DNA of 64,000 nt from Marinobacter subterrani. GTDB lineage: Bacteria; Pseudomonadota; Gammaproteobacteria; Pseudomonadales; Oleiphilaceae. The notes below the pieces were generated by a model, which searched no databases, was not told where the DNA came from, and saw only the letters and a program-made list of their open reading frames with translations. The stretch lies in the NCBI RefSeq assembly GCF_001045555.1, contig NZ_LFBU01000001.1:2666001-2730000 (forward strand), given 5' to 3'. Made by a program: the position numbers and the translations under genes. This document shows positions 39,587-52,050 of the stretch, piece after piece (the stretch's first letter is position 1; each line of letters begins with the position of its first letter).

Positions 39587-41080
39587 TTAAGCCTGGTCTT
39601 CAAACCAGGGGGCACGTGCGGTCATGATAAGTTGACCGGCACGCTCTTCATCCATACCGTCGATTTCGAGCAGGTCGCCTACCGACTGCTCTGCCAGATC
39701 TTCCATGGTGCGCACACCCATGCCGGCCAGTTTGAAGGCCAGGCCACGGTCCATGCCGTCCATACCCAGAAGATCCTCTGCCGGCTCGGCACCCTCAAGT
39801 GCTTCCTCGCTTGCCAGCGCCTGGTTCAGCAGGACGTCCTTGGCACGACGGCGCAGTTCAGTGACGGTCTCTTCGTCAAATCCTTCGATCGCCAGCATCT
39901 CTTCCATTGGCACATAGGCCACCTCTTCGATCGAGGTAAACCCTTCCTCAATCAGCACACCGGCGAACTCTTCATCCACATCCAGATTACCGGTGAAATG
40001 CTCGACAAGCCGACTGTACTCCTGCTCCTGACGCTCACCGGCCTCTTCCTCGGTCATCACGTTCAGGGTCCAGCCAGTCAGCTCGGTCGCCAGGCGAACG
40101 TTCTGTCCGTTGCGGCCGATAGCCTGTGCCAGGTTGTCTTCCGCCACAGCCACTTCCATGGTGTGCCGGTCTTCGTCCATGACGATGGACGCAACTTCCG
40201 CCGGAGCCATGGCGTTGATCACCAACTGAGCCGGGTTGTCGTCCCAGAGCACGATATCGACACGCTCACCGCCAAGCTCGTTGGACACGGCCTGAACGCG
40301 TGAACCACGCATACCAACACAGGCGCCAACGGGGTCGATACGGCGATCATTGGTTTTCACTGCGATCTTGGCCCGGGAGCCGGGATCCCTTGCAGCGCCA
40401 CGGATCTCGATCAGTTCTTCTGCGATTTCAGGAACCTCGATTCGGAACAGCTCGATCAGCATCTGCGGCGCAGTACGACTCAGGACAAGCTGGGGGCCGC
40501 GGTGATCGGTACGGATCTCCAGAAGCAGCGACCGCACCCGGTCGCCCATACGGAAGGTTTCCCGGGGAATCAGGTGCTCCCGGGGCAGCAGTGCCTCGGC
40601 GTTACTACCCAGATCAACAATAACATTGTCACGAGTCACTTTCTTGACCGTACCAGACACCAGCTCACCAACACGGTCGCGGTAGCTGTCGACGATTTTC
40701 ATCCGTTCAGCTTCACGAACCTTCTGGAAGATAATCTGCTTGGCCGCCTGGGCGCCGATCCGTCCGAACGCCTCGGATTCGATTTTCTCTTCGTGGATAT
40801 CACCTGGCTTCAGCGCTTTGTCAATCTCCTCGGCTTCCTGCAAGGTAAGCTCTGTGCCCAGCGCAGGAACCGCATCGTTGTCCACAACCAGCCAACGACG
40901 GAAGGTTTCGTACTCGCCGGTTTTCCGGTCGATCGACACCCGGATATCCGCTTCTTCATCATCAAAGCGCTTTTTGGCAGCGGTGGCCAGTGCCAGCTCG
41001 ATCGCTTCAAAAATCACATCCTTCTCGACACCTTTCTCGTTCGAGACGGATTCAACCACCAGCAAGATCTCTTTACTCAT
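39587..41080 (-). CDS. nusA: Transcription elongation/termination factor NusA
   Basis: A 497-residue NusA: N-terminal RNAP-binding domain (~1-125), S1 (~135-200, [18 protein letters not shown]), two KH domains (~230-345, [20 protein letters not shown] and [12 protein letters not shown]), and two C-terminal acidic helix-hairpin repeats ([36 protein letters not shown]). It slows RNAP and promotes hairpin termination and rRNA antitermination. It may attenuate its own operon at the leader hairpins 41638-41729. Confidence 0.98.
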   Translation of the reverse strand: MSKEILLVVESVSNEKGVEKDVIFEAIELALATAAKKRFDDEEADIRVSIDRKTGEYETFRRWLVVDNDAVPALGTELTLQEAEEIDKALKPGDIHEEKIESEAFGRIGAQAAKQIIFQKVREAERMKIVDSYRDRVGELVSGTVKKVTRDNVIVDLGSNAEALLPREHLIPRETFRMGDRVRSLLLEIRTDHRGPQLVLSRTAPQMLIELFRIEVPEIAEELIEIRGAARDPGSRAKIAVKTNDRRIDPVGACVGMRGSRVQAVSNELGGERVDIVLWDDNPAQLVINAMAPAEVASIVMDEDRHTMEVAVAEDNLAQAIGRNGQNVRLATELTGWTLNVMTEEEAGERQEQEYSRLVEHFTGNLDVDEEFAGVLIEEGFTSIEEVAYVPMEEMLAIEGFDEETVTELRRRAKDVLLNQALASEEALEGAEPAEDLLGMDGMDRGLAFKLAGMGVRTMEDLAEQSVGDLLEIDGMDEERAGQLIMTARAPWFEDQA

Positions 41081-41134
41081 TGGATTGCCCTGCCCTCAAC
41101 ATAAACTGTGCGTCCACTGACTTTTTAATGTCGT

Positions 41135-41596
41135 TCATTCGAATACCGGTACGATGTGGGCCTTCTCGATGCTGTCGAAAGGCAACAGATATTCGTGGTC
41201 ATCGACGACCACCACCACATCATCTCCTTCAACGCCCTTGATCAGCCCCTGGAACTTCCGGCGCCCCTCAAAAGCCATCCGGAGACGGATCTGAACCTGG
41301 TGGCCGGCAAAGGCTTCGTATTGCTCCAGACGAAACAGCGGGCGATCCATCCCAGGGGATGAAACCTCCAGTGTGTATTCGGTCTGAATGGGGTCTTCCA
41401 CATCCATCACACCGCTGATCTGGCGACTGACTTTTTCGCAGTCCTCGATACCGATGCCATTTTCAGCATCATCAATAAACACTCGCAGCAGGGAATGATG
41501 GCCCTGTGAGCGGAATTCAATGCCCCAGAACTCATACCCCAGGCCCTCAATTACAGGCCGAAGAATGTCTTCCAGTTGCTTAAGCTTGGCTGACAA
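41135..41596 (-). CDS. rimP: Ribosome maturation factor RimP
   Basis: A 153-residue RimP ([53 protein letters not shown]). It is needed for 30S maturation, near S19. It is the first protein gene of rimP-nusA-infB. A 234-bp leader with two terminator-like hairpins precedes it. The coding start at 41596 overlaps the LSAKLKQ-type N-terminus of the family. Confidence 0.96.
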   Translation of the reverse strand: MSAKLKQLEDILRPVIEGLGYEFWGIEFRSQGHHSLLRVFIDDAENGIGIEDCEKVSRQISGVMDVEDPIQTEYTLEVSSPGMDRPLFRLEQYEAFAGHQVQIRLRMAFEGRRKFQGLIKGVEGDDVVVVVDDHEYLLPFDSIEKAHIVPVFE

Positions 41597-41637
41597 GTTA
41601 CGCCGTCTCCGTTATCAGATTTACCGGGCCCAAAAAC

Positions 41638-41667
41638 AAAAAAAGGGCTGTTTTATCAGCCCTTTTT
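41638..41667 (-). terminator. Leader hairpin 2 (terminator-like) before rimP
   Basis: AAAAAGGGCTG / CAGCCCTTTTT around TTTTAT. On the minus strand it reads as a stem followed by seven T. It lies 42 bp before the rimP start. Confidence 0.8.
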
Positions 41668-41702
41668 ATGCACCAGGGCCCTTTGCGCCAGGCCCCTTAA
41701 TC

Positions 41703-41729
41703 AAAAAGCCCCGAACGATGGGGCCTTTT
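41703..41729 (-). terminator. Leader hairpin 1 (terminator-like) before rimP
   Basis: Left AAAAAGCCCC (41703-41712) and right GGGGCCTTTT (41720-41729) pair over 9 of 10 positions. On the minus strand a T5 tract follows. It is downstream of the promoter at 41837-41865. Confidence 0.7.
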
Positions 41730-41836
41730 GTTGCAAGAACTCGCAGGAAACAAAACGGTGTACCGCTTCCTGCTGACAGACACCTGGCCTGCCAGAAACC
41801 TGCCAGCACCGCGCGGCAGATCCCAATATCCGCCGG

Positions 41837-41865
41837 AGTATAGAGACGCCAGGCAGACTGGTCAA
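41837..41865 (-). promoter_or_regulatory. Sigma-70 promoter of the rimP-nusA-infB operon
   Basis: On the minus strand TTGACC (41865-41860), a 17-bp spacer and TATACT (41842-41837) form a near-consensus promoter. It lies just after the tRNA terminator and before both leader hairpins, so transcription would start near 41830. Confidence 0.75.
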
Positions 41866-41874
41866 GGACTGACC

Positions 41875-41910
41875 AAAAAAAACGGCCTGGATACTCCAAG
41901 CCGCTTTTTT
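41875..41910 (-). terminator. Terminator after tRNA-Leu
   Basis: On the minus strand CGGCTTGGA-GTA-TCCAGGCCG (8 of 9 Watson-Crick pairs, one G-T) is followed by eight T. It begins 6 bp after the tRNA. Confidence 0.88.
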
Positions 41911-41915
41911 CAATA

Positions 41916-42000
41916 TGGTGCCCGGGGCCGGACTCGAACCGGCACGGCTTTCGCCACTACCCCCTCAAGATAGCGTGTCTACCAGTTTCACCACCCGGGC
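41916..42000 (-). tRNA. leuU: tRNA-Leu (anticodon GAG)
   Basis: An 85-nt tRNA including an encoded CCA. Acceptor arms GCCCGGG / CCCGGGC pair. The D-arm is GGTGAAACTGGTAGACACG, the anticodon loop CTTGAGG reads GAG, a short class II variable arm follows, and the T-arm GGTTCGAGTCC is standard. In E. coli leuU (also GAG) holds the same place between secG and the rimP operon. Confidence 0.97.
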
Positions 42001-42007
42001 AACAACC

Positions 42008-42388
42008 TTACTCGAGAGTGGGGAGAGTTGACTCCCCGCTCCCGGTTTCTCCGGTGGACGCTTTGCCACTTTCAGCGGCCTTGTCAGCCGGCGCTTTGGC
42101 AGCGGATTCCTCAACAACAGGAATACCCGCTTGCCCGGCCAGCTCGGCCCGCTGCTTGGCAAAGACAGCCAGAGAGAAACTTGTTACAAAAAAGATGATC
42201 GCGAGCAGAGTGGTAAAACGGGTCAGAAAACTGCCACTGCCCTGGCTGCCAAATACTGTCTGGGACGCGCCACCACCAAAGGCGGCGCCCGCGTCGGCAC
42301 CCTTGCCCTGCTGAATCAGCACCAGACCCACCAGCGTCACCGCAATCACGACGTGCACAACGACTACCAGCGTTTCTACCCAATCCAT
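42008..42388 (-). CDS. secG: Protein-export membrane protein SecG
   Basis: A 126-residue SecG with two membrane segments (VVVVHVVIAVTLVGLVLIQQ and TTLLAIIFFVTSFSLAVF) around the conserved loop GKGADAGAAFGGGASQTVFGSQGSGSF. It is a SecYEG subunit. The C-terminal Ala/Glu/Gly tail is longer than in E. coli. The tRNA-Leu follows 7 bp after the stop. Confidence 0.96.
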   Translation of the reverse strand: MDWVETLVVVVHVVIAVTLVGLVLIQQGKGADAGAAFGGGASQTVFGSQGSGSFLTRFTTLLAIIFFVTSFSLAVFAKQRAELAGQAGIPVVEESAAKAPADKAAESGKASTGETGSGESTLPTLE

Positions 42389-42412
42389 AACGATTCTCGC
42401 AAACCTTTAAAT

Positions 42413-43171
42413 TCAGGTACCCGCCGGAACAGCCCGGCAAATACTCACAAAATCTTCTGCTACCAGAGACGCGCCGCCGATCAGACCGCCGTCAATATCC
42501 GGCTCGGCAAAAAGCGCGGCTGCATTATCCGCTTTTACACTGCCCCCGTAAAGCAGGGATATGTCTTCTGCTGGCGCGCCCATCTCAGACAGCACCTTCC
42601 GAATTGAGGCGTGCATGGCCTGAGCGTCCTGCGCAGTGGCTGTTTTGCCGGTACCTATGGCCCATACGGGCTCGTACGCTACCACAATGCAAGACCATTG
42701 ATCCCGACTGACCGCCGCCAGACCATGCCGGACCTGATCAGCAACAACCGACTCTGCCTTGCCAGCTTCACGCTCTTCAAGCGTTTCACCGACACAGACA
42801 ATGGCATTCAGCTTGTTACCGACGAGACGCGCCACTTTGGCGGCTACCACATTGTCGGTTTCACCAAAGATCTGCCGTCGCTCGGAGTGGCCGACCAGAG
42901 CGTAACGACAACCCTGATCGCCTGCCATCTCTGCAGAGATCTCGCCTGTGTAGGCCCCGGACGCCCATTGCCCTACGTTCTGAACCCCGAATGCCAGGAT
43001 GTCATCGGCGCTCTCAGCCACGTCCCCGACATAAATTGCGGGCGGGACAATAACGACCTCGACACCGTTATCCAGGCTGGCGACCCGGGATCGCACATAG
43101 CTCACCAGCGACCGGGCCAGGTCTTTCGACCCGTTCATTTTCCAGTTTCCGGCTACGATCTTACGACGCAT
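42413..43171 (-). CDS. tpiA: Triosephosphate isomerase
   Basis: A 252-residue TIM barrel with the substrate Lys in GNWKMNGS, the catalytic His in GHSERRQ, the catalytic Glu in [11 protein letters not shown] and the phosphate loop [11 protein letters not shown]. It interconverts DHAP and glyceraldehyde-3-phosphate. Its place between glmM and secG follows Pseudomonas, not E. coli. Confidence 0.98.
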   Translation of the reverse strand: MRRKIVAGNWKMNGSKDLARSLVSYVRSRVASLDNGVEVVIVPPAIYVGDVAESADDILAFGVQNVGQWASGAYTGEISAEMAGDQGCRYALVGHSERRQIFGETDNVVAAKVARLVGNKLNAIVCVGETLEEREAGKAESVVADQVRHGLAAVSRDQWSCIVVAYEPVWAIGTGKTATAQDAQAMHASIRKVLSEMGAPAEDISLLYGGSVKADNAAALFAEPDIDGGLIGGASLVAEDFVSICRAVPAGT

Positions 43172-43246
43172 GACACTTCCCGAACGTTAGGGAGGCCGAA
43201 CTATACAGCACTCCCTCCCGGCAGACAACCGCCTGAAAACACAAAA

Positions 43247-44590
43247 TTAAGCGGTGGAATTCTCGACCACTTTCGCCAGTTCCTCGACAACCCGCAGGAT
43301 ATCGTCGGCGTCCTGACCCTCGGCCATAACCCGGATCAGGGGCTCGGTTCCGGAGGCCCGGAGCAGAACCCGCCCGGAAGTGCCAAGGTCGGATTCGGCC
43401 TTCTGCACCGCAGCCACGATATCGGCCCGGCTGAACGGATCAAAGCGCTGGGCCACCCGCACGTTAATCATCTTCTGGGGCAGCTTGCTCATGCCCTGGC
43501 GAATCTCGTGCAGTGTCTTCCCGGATTTCCGGATAGCCAGCAGGGCCTGCAGTGCGGAGACAATCCCGTCTCCGGTACTGGTGCAATCACGAATCACCAT
43601 ATGGCCCGAGCCCTCACCGCCGAGCACCCAGTTATTGGCGATCAGGCGCTCCACCACGTAGCGATCACCGACCTTTGCACGCTCGAACTCGATCCCGATT
43701 TCATTCAGCGCCAGCTCAACCCCCAGGTTGGTCATCAATGTGCCGACAACGCCACCTTTCAGGCGACCCTCTGCAAAGCGCTGGGAGGCAATCACAAAGA
43801 GCAGCTCATCCCCATCCACTTCGGAGCCGTCACTATCCACCATCAGCACCCGGTCGCCGTCGCCGTCGAACGCAATGCCAAGGTCCGCACCCTTTTCAAC
43901 AACCGCGGCTTTCAGCGCCTCCAGGTGGGTTGAGCCCACATTCAGGTTGATGTTCAGGCCATCGGGGTCGGCACCAATCACCGACACCCTGGCACCAAGC
44001 TCACGAAACACTTTGGGGGCCACGTGGTAGGTCGCACCATGGGCGCAGTCCAGTACGATTTTCATGCCATCCAGGGTGAACTCGTTGGGCACGGTACTCT
44101 TGCAGAATTCCACATACCGACCCGGGGCATCATCCACCCGGAAGGCCTTGCCCAGCTCCGCCGGCTCACATACCTCGATCGGCAGGTCCAGCCAGCGCTC
44201 GATCTCTGCCTCCAGGGCGTCATCAAGCTTGGTGCCTTCAGCCGAGAAAAACTTGATGCCATTGTCCTGGTGCGGGTTGTGGGAGGCACTGATCACGATG
44301 CCCGCAGAAGCCCGGAACGTGCGGGTAAGATAGGCAATGGCCGGGGTGGGCATCGGGCCCAGCAGTTTGACATCGACCCCTGCGGCCGAAAGCCCGGCCT
44401 CAAGGGCTGACTCGAACATGTAGCCGGAAAGCCGGGTATCCTTGCCGATCAACACGCTGTTGCGACGACCTCCCCGCTTGAACGCCTGGCCGGCTGCCCA
44501 GCCCAGCTTAAGCATGAATTCCGGGGTAATGGGGAATTCTCCCACGCGACCCCGAATACCGTCCGTACCAAAGTATTTTCTCTCGGACAT
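43247..44590 (-). CDS. glmM: Phosphoglucosamine mutase
   Basis: A 447-residue GlmM. The phosphoserine loop is [12 protein letters not shown], the Mg site DGDGDRV and the sugar loop GEGSGHM. It converts glucosamine-6-P to glucosamine-1-P for peptidoglycan and LPS. The GlmM start [10 protein letters not shown] distinguishes it from other phosphohexomutases. It overlaps the end of folP by 1 bp. Confidence 0.98.
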   Translation of the reverse strand: MSERKYFGTDGIRGRVGEFPITPEFMLKLGWAAGQAFKRGGRRNSVLIGKDTRLSGYMFESALEAGLSAAGVDVKLLGPMPTPAIAYLTRTFRASAGIVISASHNPHQDNGIKFFSAEGTKLDDALEAEIERWLDLPIEVCEPAELGKAFRVDDAPGRYVEFCKSTVPNEFTLDGMKIVLDCAHGATYHVAPKVFRELGARVSVIGADPDGLNINLNVGSTHLEALKAAVVEKGADLGIAFDGDGDRVLMVDSDGSEVDGDELLFVIASQRFAEGRLKGGVVGTLMTNLGVELALNEIGIEFERAKVGDRYVVERLIANNWVLGGEGSGHMVIRDCTSTGDGIVSALQALLAIRKSGKTLHEIRQGMSKLPQKMINVRVAQRFDPFSRADIVAAVQKAESDLGTSGRVLLRASGTEPLIRVMAEGQDADDILRVVEELAKVVENSTA

Positions 44591-45420
44591 TAACCTGCCT
44601 CCTTGACGGCCGTCACCACACGGACGGCGTCCACAGTTTCCCTGACATCGTGCACACGAATGATGCTGGCACCTTTCATGGCCGATATTGTCGCGGCCGC
44701 AAGGCTTGCGGGCAACCGTTCATTCACATCACGGCCGGTAATGTGGCCCAGCATGGACTTTCTGGACATCCCGACCAGCAGCGGATGACCGAGAATGTGC
44801 AGCTGTTCAAGGGCGGCCAGTAGCTGGAGGTTGTGCTCCAGGCTTTTGCCAAAGCCAAACCCCGGATCCAGAATGATATTCTCCGGGCGAACGCCCGCCA
44901 ACTCGGCGACCCGCATGCGCTCAGTGAGGAACGAACTTACCTCCCGGCGGACGTTCCGGTATGCCGGGTTGTCCTGCATGCTGTCGGGCTCGCCCTGGAT
45001 GTGCATGATACATACCGGTACCGACGCTTGTGCAGCAGCCTCCGGCGCACCTTCCCGCTGAAGTGCACGGACATCGTTAATCAGGCCCGCCCCGAGTCTT
45101 GCCGCTTCTGCCATCACCTCAGGCGCGCTGGTATCCACAGAAATCACCACATCCAGTTCCCTGGCTACCGCCTCCACCACCGGGCAGACCCGATCCAGTT
45201 CTTCCTGAACCGATACCGGCGCTGCGCCCGGACGGGTGGACTCACCACCGATATCGATAAAGGCGGCGCCATCAGCCACCATCTGTCTGGCCCGCTCGAG
45301 AGCCACATCAGGCCGGTTGAACTTCCCGCCATCAGAGAACGAATCGGGCGTGACATTGACAACCCCCATTACGTGGCAGCGGGTCATATCCAGCTCCCGC
45401 CCGGCAAAATTCATTTTCAT
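44590..45420 (-). CDS. folP: Dihydropteroate synthase
   Basis: A 276-residue DHPS with [40 protein letters not shown] and the C-terminal RVHDV. It joins DHPP and p-aminobenzoate and is the sulfonamide target. It lies between ftsH and glmM as in E. coli, and a terminator hairpin separates it from ftsH. Confidence 0.98.
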   Translation of the reverse strand: MKMNFAGRELDMTRCHVMGVVNVTPDSFSDGGKFNRPDVALERARQMVADGAAFIDIGGESTRPGAAPVSVQEELDRVCPVVEAVARELDVVISVDTSAPEVMAEAARLGAGLINDVRALQREGAPEAAAQASVPVCIMHIQGEPDSMQDNPAYRNVRREVSSFLTERMRVAELAGVRPENIILDPGFGFGKSLEHNLQLLAALEQLHILGHPLLVGMSRKSMLGHITGRDVNERLPASLAAATISAMKGASIIRVHDVRETVDAVRVVTAVKEAG

Positions 45421-45440
45421 GGCAAACCTTTCCAGACTGA

Positions 45441-45473
45441 CAAAAACAAACGCCGCCCGGGGTCCGGACGGCG
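45441..45473 (-). terminator. Terminator-like hairpin between ftsH and folP
   Basis: On the minus strand CGCCGTCCGG-ACC-CCGGGCGGCG (9 of 10 pairs, one G-T) is followed by TTTGTTTTTG. It would reduce read-through from ftsH into folP. Confidence 0.75.
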
Positions 45474-45514
45474 CAGGGAACTACACGGTTTTTCTTGGCG
45501 CGAGACCGAAGGGC

Positions 45515-47458
<1,944 letters not shown>

Positions 47459-47840
47459 GGATCGTCACCTGTGAATTGAAGGGCTAACCTCTCGCGAAGC
47501 ACCCTTTTCTGACACCTTACACCAATTGTACGCCCGTCCACCAGAAACGGCCCATCCGTATCGGCCACAGCCCCGCAGGTTTCAGGAAGCATAAGGACGC
47601 CTTACAACACATAGTGGGTGCCATACCTGAAATTGCAACAGCGACACAGCACACCCACTATTTTCCTGTAACCTTTCGACCCGGGCGCCATCGAAACGTT
47701 CCCCACAGCACCTGGGGCCCGATAGGTGTTAACGGCCATTTTTACCGTAGGCGGATCTGTTACAATTCGGCGATTATACGTTCATGTCAGCGCATTCGCC
47801 GCTGACCTTTTGTTAATTGCACCGATAAAGAGATCCGATC
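47459..47840. promoter_or_regulatory. 382-bp divergent gap ftsH-yhbY, normally occupied by rlmE
   Basis: No gene is visible. It contains a 10-bp inverted repeat ATAGTGGGTG (47611-47620) / CACCCACTAT (47652-47661), a small hairpin CCCCA-N7-TGGGG (47701-47717) and an extended -10 promoter TG-T-TACAAT (47758-47766) for yhbY. In E. coli and Pseudomonas rlmE lies here. Confidence 0.6.
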
Positions 47841-48152
47841 ATGAGTCTTTCACCGGAACAGCGCCGAGAATACCGGGCCATAGCCCACAATCTGAAGCCG
47901 GTCATCATCGTTGGTGATAAAGGCCTGTCCGAGGGGTTGCAGGAGGAACTGGAGCGCGCCCTGAACGATCACGAGCTGATCAAGATCAAGGTGGCGAGCA
48001 CCGATCGCGACGCACGCCAGGAAGCCATCACGGCCCTCTGCGAAAGCTCCGGGGCGGACCTGGTCCAGACCATCGGCAAAATCGCCGTGATCCTGCGACG
48101 CGCCAAGAAGCCCAACCCGAAACTCTCCAACCTGCTGCGCCACAAGCATTGA
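47841..48152 (+). CDS. yhbY: Ribosome-assembly RNA-binding protein YhbY (CRM domain)
   Basis: A 103-residue single CRM-domain protein. The conserved GxxG loop is VGDKGLSEG, preceded by RAIAHNLKPVIIV, and the end reads GKIAVILRRAKKPNPK. It associates with pre-50S subunits in E. coli. It is divergent from ftsH and convergent with greA. Confidence 0.95.
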   Translation: MSLSPEQRREYRAIAHNLKPVIIVGDKGLSEGLQEELERALNDHELIKIKVASTDRDARQEAITALCESSGADLVQTIGKIAVILRRAKKPNPKLSNLLRHKH

Positions 48153-48176
48153 GCGGGCGAGAACCCGAGTAAAAGC

Positions 48177-48210
48177 AAAAGCCGGCTGGGGCACTCCCGA
48201 GCCGGCTTTT
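48177..48210. terminator. Bidirectional terminator between yhbY and greA
   Basis: AAAAGCCGGCT (48177-48187) / AGCCGGCTTTT (48200-48210) is a perfect 11-bp stem with A and T ends on both strands. Confidence 0.85.
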
Positions 48211-48221
48211 CGCTTGAACAT

Positions 48222-48251
48222 GGGGTCAGATGAAAGCTTTCATCTGACCCC
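48222..48251. repeat. 30-bp palindrome, GGGGTCAG family, copy 4
   Basis: Identical to copy 3: GGGGTCAGATGAA-AGCT-TTCATCTGACCCC. It lies between the convergent yhbY and greA, next to a separate terminator. Confidence 0.88.
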
Positions 48252-48271
48252 GCCTTCACCATAACGCTTGA

Positions 48272-48751
48272 TCAGACGTACTCCACTTCCTCAATCTCGT
48301 ACTCCACGGTACCGGACGGTACGCGAATCGCGACCACGTCGCCCTCACTCTTGCCCACCAGGGCGCGGGCAATGGGAGATGAAATCGACAGCTTGCCGGC
48401 TTTGATGTCCGCTTCGTCCTCACCAACAATCTGGTAAACAACCTGTTCGTCGGTGTCCATGTTCAGAAGATGGACGGTGGTGCCGAAAATCACCTTGCCA
48501 GTGTTCTCCATGGTGGTGACATCAATCACCTGCGCGCCGGACAGCTTGCCTTCGATTTCCTGGATACGGCCCTCGATGAAGCTCTGCTGCTCACGGGCAG
48601 CATGGTACTCGGCGTTTTCTTTCAGATCGCCGTGCTCGCGGGCGTCGGCAATCGCGGAGATCACCCGCGGACGGTCTTCGGACTTCAGCTTCTGAAGTTC
48701 CTGGCGGAGGCGGGCTTCCCCCTCCCTGGTCATCGGTACTCTGTCAGCCAT
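48272..48751 (-). CDS. greA: Transcription elongation factor GreA
   Basis: A 159-residue GreA starting [15 protein letters not shown] at 48751. The ribosome site AGGAAAG lies in the end of carB, 4 bp upstream in gene terms. A longer frame to 48808 overlaps carB and is not conserved. The coiled coil ends in the tip acidic motif [14 protein letters not shown], which inserts into the RNAP secondary channel to cleave backtracked RNA. It is coupled to carB. Confidence 0.97.
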   Translation of the reverse strand: MADRVPMTREGEARLRQELQKLKSEDRPRVISAIADAREHGDLKENAEYHAAREQQSFIEGRIQEIEGKLSGAQVIDVTTMENTGKVIFGTTVHLLNMDTDEQVVYQIVGEDEADIKAGKLSISSPIARALVGKSEGDVVAIRVPSGTVEYEIEEVEYV

Positions 48752-48755
48752 AGTC

Positions 48756-51700
48756 TCACTTTCCTGCGTGAAGATCCTGGAGGCGGCGTACAGTGCGCTC
48801 CGGGCCAAACTTGATAGCCCGGCAGAAGGCTTCGCCGCCTGCCAGAGTCGTGGTATAGGTTACCTTGGTCTGCAATGCCGACTGGCGGATCTGGGCCGAG
48901 TCGGAAATTGCCTTGCGACCCTCGGTGGTATTGATGATCAGCTGAACCTGGCCATTCTTGATGGCATCCACGATGTGCGGACGACCTTCGCGGACCTTGT
49001 TCACCCGGTCAACCTCGATTCCGGCCTCTTTCAGGGCCTTGGCCGTGCCGGTCGTGGCAACAACCTTGAACCCGGCTTCAACCAGATCACGGGCAACTTT
49101 CGCGGCGCCCGGCTTGTCGACATCCCGTACGGACATGAACGCCGTACCCTTGGCCGGGAGGCGCTCGCCAACCGCCAGGGCCGCCTTGGCAAAAGCCTCA
49201 TCGAAGCTGTCACCCAGGCCCATGACCTCACCGGTGGACTTCATCTCAGGCCCCAGGATTGGATCCACCGCCGGGAACTTGTTGAACGGGAACACCGACT
49301 CCTTCACCGCGTAATAGCGGGGGATGATTTCCTGAGTGAACTCCAGCTCCTTCAGGGTCTTGCCTGCCATGACGCGAGCCGCCACTTTGGCAAGGGACAC
49401 GCCAATAGCCTTGGAGACGAACGGCACGGTGCGGGACGCCCGCGGGTTCACTTCGATGACGTAGATCACGCCGTCCTGCCAGGCCAGTTGCACGTTCATA
49501 AGGCCGATGACGTCCAGCTCAATGGCCATCTTCTTGACCGCATCGCGCATCTCGTCCTGGACGTCTTTGGGCAGGCTGTAAGGCGGCAGCGAACAAGCGG
49601 AGTCACCTGAGTGCACGCCGGCCTGCTCAATATGCTGCATGATGCCACCAATGACCACGTCGGTGCCGTCGGAGATGGCGTCGATGTCCACCTCAATGGC
49701 GGCGTTCAGGAAGTGGTCCAGCAGCACCGGGCTGTCATTGGACACCAGCACCGCGTTGCGCATGTAGCGCACCAGTTCTTCCTCGTCGTATACGATTTCC
49801 ATGGCCCGGCCGCCCAGTACATAGGAAGGACGCACCACCAGCGGGTAGCCGATTTCGCGGGCTGCCAGGATGCCTTCCTCGTGGCTGCGCACGGTGGCGT
49901 TCTCCGGCTGCTTCAGGCCCAGGCGGGTAATCATCTGCTGGAACCGCTCACGGTCCTCGGCACGGTCGATCGCGTCCGGGCTGGTGCCGATGATGGGCAC
50001 GCCGGCCGCTTCCAGGCCGCGGGCCAGTTTCAGCGGGGTCTGGCCGCCGTACTGGACAATCACACCCTTGGGTTTCTCGACGTGGATGATTTCCAGCACG
50101 TCTTCCAGGGTGATCGGCTCGAAGTACAACCGGTCGGAGGTGTCGTAGTCCGTGGACACAGTCTCCGGGTTGCAGTTGATCATGATGGTTTCATAGCCGT
50201 CCTCACGCATGGCCAGGGCCGCGTGCACACAGCAGTAATCGAACTCAATGCCCTGACCAATCCGGTTGGGCCCGCCACCTATGACCACGATTTTCTCGCG
50301 GTCGCTGACATCTGCCTCGCACTCTTCCTCATAGGTGGAATACATGTAGGCCGTGTCGGAGGCAAATTCGGCGGCGCAGGTGTCCACACGCTTGTACACC
50401 GGGCGGATGCCCAGGTCGTGGCGGAGCTTACGCAGGCTCACTTCAGAAAGGCCCAGCAATTTTGCCAGACGGCCGTCCGAGAAGCCCTTGCGTTTGAGCC
50501 GGAACAGGGCGGCCTGATCGATATCGGCCTTGCCCGCTGATTTCAGGGCCTGCTCCTCTTTGATCAGATCTTCGATCTGGACCAGGTACCAGGGATCAAC
50601 GTGAGTATTGGCGAAGACCTCTTCAACGGTCATGCCGGCACGGAAGGCGTCGCCGATGTACCAGAGCCGTTCCGCGCCTGGCACGTTCAGCTCCTGGGTG
50701 AGGGTTTCCTGCCCGTCAGTCGTGGCCAGGTCCACCTTTTCTTCAAAGCCTTCGGAGCCTACCTCAAGGCCACGCATGGCTTTTTGCAGGGATTCCTGGA
50801 AGGTCCGGCCGATGGCCATGACCTCACCCACGGATTTCATCTGGGTAGTCAGGCGGGCGTCGGCCTGAGGGAACTTCTCGAAGGTGAACCGGGGAATCTT
50901 GGTGACCACGTAGTCGATGGACGGTTCGAACGAGGCCGGGGTGACACCGCCGGTGATTTCGTTGCGCAGCTCATCCAGGGTGTAGCCCACGGCCAGCTTG
51001 GCGGCGACCTTGGCGATCGGGAAGCCAGTGGCCTTGGAGGCCAGGGCGGAGGAGCGGGACACCCGCGGGTTCATCTCGATGACCACCATGCGGCCGGTGT
51101 CCGGGTTGATGCCGAACTGGACGTTGGAGCCGCCGGTTTCCACACCGATCTCACGCAGCACCGCCAGGGAGGCGTTGCGCATGATCTGGTATTCCTTGTC
51201 GGTGAGGGTCTGGGCCGGGGCAACGGTGATGGAGTCACCGGTGTGCACGCCCATGGCATCAAAGTTCTCGATGGCACAGACGATGATGCAGTTGTCGTTG
51301 CGGTCCCGGACAACTTCCATCTCGTACTCTTTCCAGCCGATCAGGGACTCGTCGATCAGCAACTCGTTGGTGGGCGACAGGTCCAGGCCACGGGTACAGA
51401 TTTCTTCGAATTCGTCGCGGTTGTAGGCGATACCGCCGCCGGAGCCGCCCATGGTGAAGGACGGACGGATGATGCACGGGAAGCCGATGTCATCGGCGAC
51501 TTTCCAGGCTTCTTCCATGGAGTGGGCGATGGTGGCCCGGGGGCACTCCAGGCCGATTTTCTTCATGGCCTTGTCGAAGCGGTCCCGGTCTTCGGCCTTG
51601 TCAATGGTGTCGGCGTTGGCACCGATCATTTCCACGCCGTGTTTTTCCAGGATGCCGTGGTGTTCCAGGTCCAGGGCGCAGTTCAGTGCGGTCTGGCCGC

Positions 51701-51971
51701 CCATGGTCGGCAGCAAGGCGTCCGGCTGTTCCTTCTCGATGATCTTTTCAACGGTCTTCCAGGTGATCGGCTCGATGTAGGTGGCGTCAGCCATCGCCGG
51801 GTCGGTCATGATGGTGGCCGGGTTGGAATTAACCAGGATCACCCGGTAACCCTCTTCGCGCAGCGCCTTGCAGGCCTGGGCCCCGGAATAGTCGAATTCG
51901 CACGCCTGCCCGATCACAATGGGGCCGGCGCCCAGGATCAGGATGCTCTTGATGTCGGTACGTTTTGGCAT
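48756..51971 (-). CDS. carB: Carbamoyl-phosphate synthase, large subunit
   Basis: A 1071-residue CarB with two ATP-grasp halves (start [20 protein letters not shown]; second half [20 protein letters not shown]) and a C-terminal allosteric domain (~940-1071). It makes carbamoyl phosphate from bicarbonate, ATP and the ammonia delivered by CarA, feeding pyrimidine and arginine synthesis. It is transcribed after carA (79-bp gap, no LysE-type gene between as in Pseudomonas). Confidence 0.98.
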   Translation of the reverse strand: MPKRTDIKSILILGAGPIVIGQACEFDYSGAQACKALREEGYRVILVNSNPATIMTDPAMADATYIEPITWKTVEKIIEKEQPDALLPTMGGQTALNCALDLEHHGILEKHGVEMIGANADTIDKAEDRDRFDKAMKKIGLECPRATIAHSMEEAWKVADDIGFPCIIRPSFTMGGSGGGIAYNRDEFEEICTRGLDLSPTNELLIDESLIGWKEYEMEVVRDRNDNCIIVCAIENFDAMGVHTGDSITVAPAQTLTDKEYQIMRNASLAVLREIGVETGGSNVQFGINPDTGRMVVIEMNPRVSRSSALASKATGFPIAKVAAKLAVGYTLDELRNEITGGVTPASFEPSIDYVVTKIPRFTFEKFPQADARLTTQMKSVGEVMAIGRTFQESLQKAMRGLEVGSEGFEEKVDLATTDGQETLTQELNVPGAERLWYIGDAFRAGMTVEEVFANTHVDPWYLVQIEDLIKEEQALKSAGKADIDQAALFRLKRKGFSDGRLAKLLGLSEVSLRKLRHDLGIRPVYKRVDTCAAEFASDTAYMYSTYEEECEADVSDREKIVVIGGGPNRIGQGIEFDYCCVHAALAMREDGYETIMINCNPETVSTDYDTSDRLYFEPITLEDVLEIIHVEKPKGVIVQYGGQTPLKLARGLEAAGVPIIGTSPDAIDRAEDRERFQQMITRLGLKQPENATVRSHEEGILAAREIGYPLVVRPSYVLGGRAMEIVYDEEELVRYMRNAVLVSNDSPVLLDHFLNAAIEVDIDAISDGTDVVIGGIMQHIEQAGVHSGDSACSLPPYSLPKDVQDEMRDAVKKMAIELDVIGLMNVQLAWQDGVIYVIEVNPRASRTVPFVSKAIGVSLAKVAARVMAGKTLKELEFTQEIIPRYYAVKESVFPFNKFPAVDPILGPEMKSTGEVMGLGDSFDEAFAKAALAVGERLPAKGTAFMSVRDVDKPGAAKVARDLVEAGFKVVATTGTAKALKEAGIEVDRVNKVREGRPHIVDAIKNGQVQLIINTTEGRKAISDSAQIRQSALQTKVTYTTTLAGGEAFCRAIKFGPERTVRRLQDLHAGK

Positions 51972-52050
51972 GTCTTGGTAAACCTGTCAGCAACTTTTGA
52001 ATTCTGGCAGCGCAATGCGCGGCGCCCGTGAGTCGTGCATGCGATCAGCC

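Noticed and set aside
41666..41913. Short minus-strand frames between tRNA-Leu and rimP, possibly leader peptides
   Set aside because: They start inside the tRNA terminator, upstream of the likely promoter, and no ribosome site supports them.
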